Part shown: positions 16,228-21,698 of the stretch, piece by piece
Position numbering within the stretch: the stretch's first letter is position 1
Layout: every line of letters starts with the position of its first letter
Source: JBEIDK01 sp040383485
GTDB lineage: Bacteria; Bacteroidota; Bacteroidia; UBA4408
Reading direction: 5' to 3'
DNA: 21,698 nucleotides
NCBI GenBank assembly: GCA_040383485.1
Contig: JBEIDK010000042.1
Location: 1-21,698 of the forward strand
Notes under the pieces: model-generated
Told to the model about the DNA's origin: nothing
The model's database searches: none
What the model saw: the letters and a program-made list of their open reading frames with translations, nothing else
Translations under genes and position numbers: made by a program

Positions 16228-17610
16228 ATGATATTTAATACAATAGCAGCAATAGCAACTCCTCAATCAATTGGAGCAATAGCTGTAATAAGAGTTTCTG
16301 GCACTAAATCATTTGAAATTTGTGAGGGTATTTTTAAACATAACCGAAATGTAAATTTTAAACTTAATGAAGCAAAAAGTCATAAAGCATATTACGGAAA
16401 TATTATTTATGAAAATGAAATTATTGATGAAGTATTATTAACTCTATTCAAAGCTCCGCATTCCTTTACAGGTGAGGACACAGTGGAAATATCTTGTCAT
16501 GGATCGGTATATATACAACAAAGAATATTACAAATTTTAATTGAAAAGGGGGCTCAAATTGCAAAGCCAGGAGAGTTTACCCAAAGATCATTTTTAAATG
16601 GTAAAATGGATTTAAGTCAGGCTGAAGCTGTTGCTGATTTAATTTCTTCTCAAAGTTCTGCCTCACATAAAATTGCAATAAATCAGTTGCGCGGTGGCAT
16701 TAGTAACGAGCTAAGTGCTTTACGCGAAAAACTCATCAATTTTGCATCGCTTATTGAACTAGAATTAGATTTTAGTGAAGAAGATGTTGAGTTCGCCAAT
16801 CGAGATGATTTAAAAAATTTAGTGATTAGTATTAATTCAAAGGTTACATCATTACTTCAATCGTTTAGTTTAGGAAATAGCATTAAAAATGGTGTACCAG
16901 TTGTTATTGCGGGCAAGCCAAATGTTGGTAAGTCTACTTTGCTTAATGCGCTTCTGAATGATGATAAGGCAATTGTTAGCGAAATTGCAGGAACCACTCG
17001 TGACGCTATTGAAGATACTTTTATCATTGAAGGAATTCTTTTTAGGTTAATTGACACTGCTGGAATACGCAACACCACTGATGTTGTAGAAAGCATTGGA
17101 ATAGAAAGAACTTTCGAAAAAATAAATACTTCACAAATTGTTTTGCACTTATTAGATGCAACAAATTTCGAAGAACAAGAAATTGATAAAGTCTTAATTG
17201 ACGAGCGTTATCATGGCAAACAACTATTTATTATTATTAATAAAATAGATACTGTAGAACTAGAAAAAACATTTGAAAAATTTACTATTAAATACCCAAA
17301 CTTAATCTGCATTTCTGCAAAAGAAAAGCGATATATTGAACAACTCTATAAAAAGTTGTTAGAAACTGCAGGTGTTGATGAACTTTCAAGCAACCAAACC
17401 ATTATTACCAATAGTAGGCATTTCGAAGCATTGCTTAATACTCAAAACGATTTGAATAGTGTACTAAATGGACTGCAAAATAACATTACAGGCGACTTTT
17501 TAGCAATGGATATCCGTCGCGCTTTGCAACATTTGGGAAGTATTACTGGTGAAGTGTCAACAGAGGATTTATTAGGCAATATTTTTAGCCGCTTTTGTAT
17601 CGGCAAATAG
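16228..17610 (+). CDS. mnmE: tRNA uridine-5-carboxymethylaminomethyl GTPase MnmE
   Basis: With MnmG, MnmE makes cmnm5U34 in the wobble position of several tRNAs using a formyl-folate carbon and GTP. The 460-residue protein starts MIFNTIAAIATPQSIGAIAV, has the folate-binding N-domain (FTGEDTVEISCHGS, GEFTQRSFLNGKMDLSQAEAVADLI), the helical domain, the inserted G domain with GKPNVGKS (229-236), the switch region GTTRDAIED, DTAG and NKID, and the invariant C-terminal FCIGK with the catalytic Cys. A GTG at 16219 is an alternative start three codons upstream; ATG is preferred. The last codons are echoed twice downstream. Confidence 0.97.
   Translation: MIFNTIAAIATPQSIGAIAVIRVSGTKSFEICEGIFKHNRNVNFKLNEAKSHKAYYGNIIYENEIIDEVLLTLFKAPHSFTGEDTVEISCHGSVYIQQRILQILIEKGAQIAKPGEFTQRSFLNGKMDLSQAEAVADLISSQSSASHKIAINQLRGGISNELSALREKLINFASLIELELDFSEEDVEFANRDDLKNLVISINSKVTSLLQSFSLGNSIKNGVPVVIAGKPNVGKSTLLNALLNDDKAIVSEIAGTTRDAIEDTFIIEGILFRLIDTAGIRNTTDVVESIGIERTFEKINTSQIVLHLLDATNFEEQEIDKVLIDERYHGKQLFIIINKIDTVELEKTFEKFTIKYPNLICISAKEKRYIEQLYKKLLETAGVDELSSNQTIITNSRHFEALLNTQNDLNSVLNGLQNNITGDFLAMDIRRALQHLGSITGEVSTEDLLGNIFSRFCIGK
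17593..17606 (+). repeat. Direct repeat copy 1, inside the mnmE 3' end
   Basis: TTTTGTATCGGCAA encodes the final FCIGK of MnmE. An identical 14-mer lies at 18445-18458, and a 10-bp inverted copy (TTTGCCGATA) at 17651-17660. Copies 1 and 2 flank the toxin-antitoxin pair. Confidence 0.6.
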
Positions 17611-17650
17611 TTTTTGTTTTAATGGGAATCCCAAAAGATATAAATTACTT

Positions 17651-17660
17651 TTTGCCGATA
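17651..17660. repeat. Inverted copy of the mnmE end sequence
   Basis: TTTGCCGATA is the reverse complement of TATCGGCAAA at 17598-17607. The two could pair as a long-range stem enclosing 43 nt just after mnmE. The enclosed TGGGAATCCCA (17623-17633) is a smaller palindrome. It might contribute to ending mnmE transcripts, but there is no following T-run. Confidence 0.45.
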
Positions 17661-17774
17661 TTAATAATGTTGGAGGAGGTTTGAAAATTTGATTTACTTT
17701 GAATTAAAACTATCAATTTCTTGATTATTTATTTGCAATTTAATTTTTATTAGTTTTACAGAAAATTATTTCTA

Positions 17775-17966
17775 ATGACTTACATAAGCATAAATACCAA
17801 TAATAAGCAAGCATTACAGTTTTTGGAATATGCAAAAACATTGTCGTTTGTTTCAGTGCACCAAGATCCAAATGCAGATACTCTCAAGGCTATGGGCGAT
17901 GCCAAAAAAGGTAAAACTAAAAAGCATAATAGTGCTAAATCACTTATTACATTCTTAAATAAATAA
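17775..17966 (+). CDS. Antitoxin of a YafQ-type toxin-antitoxin pair
   Basis: The 63-residue product (MTYISINTNNKQALQFLEYA...) has an N-terminal strand-helix, then an acidic/polar middle (SVHQDPNADTLKAMGDAKKG), a lysine-rich linker and a short C-terminal helix ending AKSLITFLNK. I do not recognise it as DinJ or a named family, but the size, position and a C-terminal helix that could wrap the toxin fit Bacteroidota type II antitoxins. It precedes the toxin by 5 nt and should both neutralise it and repress the pair. A TTTG (17732-17735) with TAGTTTTA (17751-17758) is a weak promoter candidate upstream. Confidence 0.75.
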   Translation: MTYISINTNNKQALQFLEYAKTLSFVSVHQDPNADTLKAMGDAKKGKTKKHNSAKSLITFLNK

Positions 17967-17971
17967 GCATT

Positions 17972-18244
17972 GTGTTTACACTTCACACCACCAAACAATT
18001 TGAAAAAGATTATAAATTGTGCATCAAAAGAGGTTTGAATTTAGAATTAATCAATGCAACCTTTATACACCTTGAAAAAAATGGGAGTTTGCCAAATAAA
18101 TACAAGCCACATAAGTTAAGAGGAAATTATATTAATCATTTAGAGTGCCACATTCAACCCGATTGGTTATTGATTTGGTTTTGTGATGATGAAAAAAAAG
18201 AAATACACCTTATTAGAACTGGCACTCATAGTGATTTGTTTTAA
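17972..18244 (+). CDS. YafQ-family (RelE superfamily) mRNA interferase toxin
   Basis: The 90-residue protein matches the YafQ pattern: MFTLHTTKQFEKDYKL at the start, a helical hairpin, then PHKLRGNYINHLECHIQPDW, LLIW and the end HLIRTGTHSDLF. Residues H47, H60, D64 and H86 line up with the catalytic His/Asp set described for E. coli YafQ, and F90 with its C-terminal Phe; all are present, so it should be active. Such toxins cut mRNA in the ribosomal A site. The start is GTG at 17972, 5 nt after the antitoxin stop, pointing to translational coupling. Confidence 0.9.
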   Translation: MFTLHTTKQFEKDYKLCIKRGLNLELINATFIHLEKNGSLPNKYKPHKLRGNYINHLECHIQPDWLLIWFCDDEKKEIHLIRTGTHSDLF

Positions 18245-18435
18245 TACACTTTAGCAAAAACATATATTGTTTTCTTAAAGTCAATGCACAAAGTTTTCAA
18301 CATAGATAAATGCCTACTTTTTTAAGGTAATTACTTGCCTAAAAACTCAATTAGTAAACCAATTTGTTGCTAATATTTAGATTTTAAATTTTAAAAACCA
18401 CTAAAGACCCTTAATTTACAAAGCTTTAAAGGTTT

Positions 18436-18470
18436 TACTTCACTTTTTGTATCGGCAAGTGAAGTAGTTT
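18436..18470. terminator. Hairpin between the toxin and sprF-like genes, containing repeat copy 2
   Basis: TACTTCACTT (18436-18445) and AAGTGAAGTA (18457-18466) form a 10-bp perfect stem around an 11-nt loop, TTTGTATCGGC. Plus-strand reading gives G then TTTT, a modest U-run. It sits between convergent genes, 35 bp past the sprF-like stop and about 190 bp past the toxin, so it may end transcription in one or both directions. The rest of 18245-18504 shows no gene. Confidence 0.5.
18445..18458 (+). repeat. Direct repeat copy 2 of the mnmE 3' end
   Basis: TTTTGTATCGGCAA is identical to 17593-17606, and both copies are followed within a few bases by TAGTTTT. Here it is not coding, and mostly occupies the loop of the 18436-18466 hairpin. 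Upstream flanks of the two copies do not match. Confidence 0.6.
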
Positions 18471-18504
18471 TATATAAATCTAAACTAAAAAAATAAATTA
18501 CTCA

Positions 18505-19461
18505 CTAAAAAAATCTTGGACTCATATGACGTTTAGGGCGCATACCAAACTCATATCTTAAAAGTAATTCGTGACTTCCGAAACCATAGTAAGCTATTTT
18601 GGTTGTTGATATATCAAAAGCATAACCAACTCTAAACTGATCATTAACTTGCATTTCACTCATTATTACTATTGCCGATTTTAAACGGAATGATACTCCT
18701 AAAGATATTTGGTCAAGATACCAAGCATTTATATTTGCATCTAACTGAATGGGTGCACCTGGTACAATTTTAATAAGCATTGATGGTTTAATTTTAAAGT
18801 CTGGAATTCCTTTAAATACCCCGCCCAGCATAATAAAATTATGTCTTTTTAAACCTTGCAAAGTATTGGTTAATTTAATACTATTATTTATTTGGTAATT
18901 TACTAATCTTGGAATTGAAATGCCGGCATAAAAATTATCGTCAGCATAATATAATCCTGTTCCAAAATTTGGTAAGGTTCTGCTAATATTTTCATTAAAA
19001 GTAGGATCGACTTTTTGGTAATAGCTGTCTCGATATAATACACTACTAAAATCAGCATTTAAATTATTAAATGATGCTTGAATACCCATGCATAAAACTC
19101 CTCTGAATAATCTGAGTCGATATGAATAGATACCGCTGAATCCGGTGTTTCGAATCACACCTGTTCTATCATTAAAAAACACAACTCCAACACCCATTTT
19201 TTCTTGTTTTATTGGCATGTCAGCACTAAAAGTTTGTGTTTTTGGAGCGCCTTTAATTCCAGCCCATTGAAATCTTGTTAATGCGCTTAAGCTCAATACG
19301 TCTCTGCTTCCTGCATAAGCAGGATTTACAAGTAAAGTATTAAACATATATTGAGTATATAATGGATCTTGCTGAGAGTATGAATTCAGGGAGAAAATAA
19401 TTGAAATAATTAAAACAACTGTTTTAACTTTTAATTCTTTAAATTCTATAATTTTCTTCAT
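18505..19461 (-). CDS. PorP/SprF-like type IX secretion membrane protein
   Basis: The 318-residue protein has a signal peptide (TVVLIISIIFSLNSYSQ, cut near SYSQ-Q) and the PorP/SprF opening QDPLYTQYMFNTLLVNPAYAG, then SALTRFQWAGIKGAPKTQTF and alternating beta-strands (MGVGVVFFNDRTG, GTGLYYADDNFYAGISIPRL) ending in a strand with a terminal F, fitting an outer-membrane barrel. In Flavobacterium johnsoniae, SprF is needed to export SprB, and sprF-like genes often sit beside substrates with type B C-terminal domains. Here the gene lies 55 bp downstream of just such a protein, so a dedicated partner role is a strong inference. Confidence 0.93.
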   Translation of the reverse strand: MKKIIEFKELKVKTVVLIISIIFSLNSYSQQDPLYTQYMFNTLLVNPAYAGSRDVLSLSALTRFQWAGIKGAPKTQTFSADMPIKQEKMGVGVVFFNDRTGVIRNTGFSGIYSYRLRLFRGVLCMGIQASFNNLNADFSSVLYRDSYYQKVDPTFNENISRTLPNFGTGLYYADDNFYAGISIPRLVNYQINNSIKLTNTLQGLKRHNFIMLGGVFKGIPDFKIKPSMLIKIVPGAPIQLDANINAWYLDQISLGVSFRLKSAIVIMSEMQVNDQFRVGYAFDISTTKIAYYGFGSHELLLRYEFGMRPKRHMSPRFF

Positions 19462-19516
19462 AAAATTAATATAGACATTTAACTCTTGCTTTTTGTTTCA
19501 ATATTCTTCATAACAT

Positions 19517-21698
19517 TTAACGTTTAAGGGTTATATAACGTAAATAATTATTACCATCAATAGTGTCATCAACAATATAATAATATGTCCCGTCAGGTAA
19601 ACCTTCACCGGTTCTAAATCCAAAGTTAACTTCTCCGTCCCAACTATTGTCATATCCTTCCATCTTATAAACCATTGTTCCCCAACGGTTATAAACTCTT
19701 AAATTGAGTGCATGACCATTCGGATTTTCAATGACAAACTTATCACCAATGCCATCACCATTAGGAGAGAAACCTTCTGGTATTATTATACCACTTGGTA
19801 TTACATTAACTTGTGCATAATCATCTTCTGTTTTAATATCATTTCCTGGATAAGAATCTTTATCAGTTTCATTACAAGTAAATATTTGTGCTTTATTCAA
19901 ATAATCGAGTTTATTATTATTTGTGCCATAGCTTTCGCTTAAAATTTCGACAAGGATGGTTAAGGTAACGACTTCTCCAATTCCAACGTTGCCAATAGTC
20001 CAAATATGTGATGAGTCGCTGTAAACTCCTTTACTTACAGTATAATCAATAATATTATAATATTTTGAGAGAGTATCTACTAAGGAAACCCCTGTAGCTG
20101 CAGATTCACCGGTATTAATTACTGTGATTGTAAATGTAATTTTAGGATTAATGAGGTTTGTTTGATTATTAACAATTTCTACCATTGATGGTAATGAATC
20201 ACTTACAGTTTTTGTAATACTCAGATCCACAGCTCCAACTTTTATTGCTGCCGTATCTAAATCATCTTCAAGTAATCCATTTAATGGAGATGAGTCAGGG
20301 TCAACAACATTGCTGGATGATACCTCTGCGGTATTTATAATAACTCCAATACTGATTACTTTTGCAACTATTGAAAGTGTAGCAATTCCTCCATTATTAA
20401 GTGCTTGTATTCCTGAATTATTATCAGCCACTGTCCAAATTCCAGAGGCTTGATTGTATGAACCTTGTGAAGGTGTAGAGGTAATAAATTGTAATTCAGC
20501 AGGTAATATATCCTTTACAGTAAGCTGAGATACAAGAGATGGGCCTGCATTATTAACCTTAATTGTATAGGTTATATTTTCATTGAGTTGAGGGAAGTGT
20601 TTGTCGACTGATTTTGTTAAGCTTAAGTCGGCGCTCGCCAAAGTTGGATTTGCAACTGCTGTATTATTAGTAGGAGTAGGGTCATTAATTGTATCTATAC
20701 TTGCGCGATTATAGTGCTCACCACCTCCATTTATTATCGCTGTTACTTCTAAAGTATCAGTTTCTCCTGGCAATAAAGTATCAACATTCCAAGTAAAAGG
20801 ATTTATACCTCCGATTACTATATTAGAAACGTTATAAATACCGTTAGTAGATGTATATGAAACAAAAGTATAACCCGATTGTAAAGTATCTATTAAGTTA
20901 TTTTGATAGGATGGGATATTCCCATTATTAGTAAGTGTAACAGTGAATATAATAGTATCTCCAGCTGTAGCGTTTGGTTGCACACTAAAGTTCTTTGTGA
21001 CACTTCTATCAATTAAATTTAAAATTGGCGATAAAATCACGGAACTAGTATCATTAGTTTGAACAGTATCTAAAGTGACTGGCGTATAAAATGCCGTGTT
21101 GAGATAATTGCCATTTGCATTTACAATCGCAGTAACTACTAATGTATCCGATTGATTATTACTCATATTCCCAATATTCCATACATTATTAGAATAACTT
21201 CCGGAAGTTGTATTTGAACTTACAAAGTTAAATCCAGATTGAATAAAATCAGTTATTGTAACCCCTAAAGCTTGTTCAGGTCCGTTGTTTTGAGCAACAA
21301 TAGTAAATGTAACTGTTTCACCAATTATAGGAGTTGCATTACTTACTGTTTTAGAAACAGAAACGTCGGCATATGGAGGGAGTACATTTATGAATATTGT
21401 AGCTGTATCGCAACTTTGTGGGTTTCCGTTATCACATACTGAATATTGTAAACTGTCTAATCCAATAAATCCATTTGTTGGTATATAAGTAATTGTGCCA
21501 TTGGTATTTATAACCACAGTTCCATTTAGTGGACCAATAATCGGATTTGTATTAATACTTAATGATTGTCCAATATCACCAGTTGTGTCATTTAATAATA
21601 CAGAAACAGAATTCAAAGTTGTATTATCTGAAGTAGTAATTGTATTGTTAACTGCAACAACATGATTATTGCATGGTCAACTAATCACAATTACAGTA
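19517..21698 (-). CDS. Secreted DUF11-repeat protein with CHU_C C-terminal domain, 5' part outside window, interrupted by TGA
   Basis: From the stop complement at 19517 the frame is open to 21676 (first possible start TTG 21616, 699 residues). Order from the N-side: one cadherin-like/Ig repeat ending SCDTATIFINV; four DUF11 repeats, each opening with a D-(L/V/R)-S-(L/I/V)-(T/S)-K pattern (about residues 83, 203, 329, 462); and a C-terminal CHU_C domain (about 606-699) with IPEGFSPNGDGIGDKF, YNRWGTMVY, WDG and LPDGTYYY. CHU_C is a type B sorting domain of type IX secretion, so the protein should be exported or held at the surface, perhaps as an adhesin. There is no signal peptide, so the 5' part is missing: at 21677-21679 an in-frame TGA stands before further readable codons (TVIVIS). 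Either the gene is broken or the base is an error. Confidence 0.85.
21677..21679 (-). other. In-frame TGA in the CHU_C protein gene
   Basis: The minus-strand codons run ACT GTA ATT GTG ATT AGT TGA CCA TGC AAT AAT CAT. The codons before TGA read TVIVIS, typical of the last strand of such Ig-like repeats (compare TATIFINV in the next repeat), and those after it read PCNNHVVAVNNTITT, a normal linker into the following repeat. A single substitution, such as CGA or GGA to TGA, explains the stop. Confidence 0.6.

Noticed and set aside
17674..17679. AGGAGG downstream of mnmE as a ribosome binding site
   Set aside because: No start codon at usable distance opens more than a few codons; the antitoxin start is about 95 bp away.
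1..21698. tRNA, rRNA, CRISPR array or insertion sequence
   Set aside because: No cloverleaf or T-loop with matching arms, no regularly spaced repeats, and no transposase-like ORF were seen on either strand.

Overview
The window is a low-GC chromosomal segment from a member of the Bacteroidota. The main evidence is a PorP/SprF-like protein next to a protein with a CHU_C-type C-terminal domain (type IX secretion). Supporting evidence is the rsfS-ftsH pair, several TAnnTTTG-type -7 elements, and an almost complete lack of Shine-Dalgarno sequences. No genus is assigned. Nearly all the DNA is housekeeping; accessory material sits in three places (thrS-infC interval, mnmE-sprF interval, right edge).

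Layout. Positions 1-94 hold the start of a minus-strand gene resembling an aldehyde dehydrogenase. From 247 to 4620 on the minus strand runs the translation cluster thrS-infC-rpmI-rplT. It is split by about 1 kb holding a decayed antitoxin gene (2396-2608), a small membrane protein (1856-2347) and a GC-rich hairpin. infC has no ATG, GTG or TTG at its 5' end; it appears to start at ATA behind a perfect AGGAGG. From 4753 to 11969, still minus strand, lie an alpha/beta hydrolase, queG, a VanZ-like protein, gcvH, a strong terminator, ftsH, rsfS, a low-molecular-weight phosphatase and a glycosyltransferase. From 12109 the plus strand carries hutI, clpB and mnmE.

After mnmE comes a compact YafQ-type toxin-antitoxin pair (17775-18244). 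A 14-bp sequence from the 3' end of mnmE reappears beyond the pair, in the loop of a hairpin. At the right end a minus-strand pair encodes a multi-repeat secreted protein with a CHU_C C-terminus and an SprF-like outer-membrane partner. The secreted protein's frame is interrupted by TGA near the window edge, and readable sequence continues beyond it.

Working together: the ribosomal/IF3/ThrRS genes, RsfS, FtsH, ClpB, MnmE and QueG serve translation, tRNA modification and protein quality control. GcvH and HutI are isolated metabolic genes whose usual partners are not in the window. The SprF-like protein probably serves export or surface attachment of its neighbour. I found no wholly new multi-gene system. 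The most unusual items are the infC start, the disrupted thrS-infC interval, the repeats around the toxin-antitoxin pair and the interrupted CHU_C gene.
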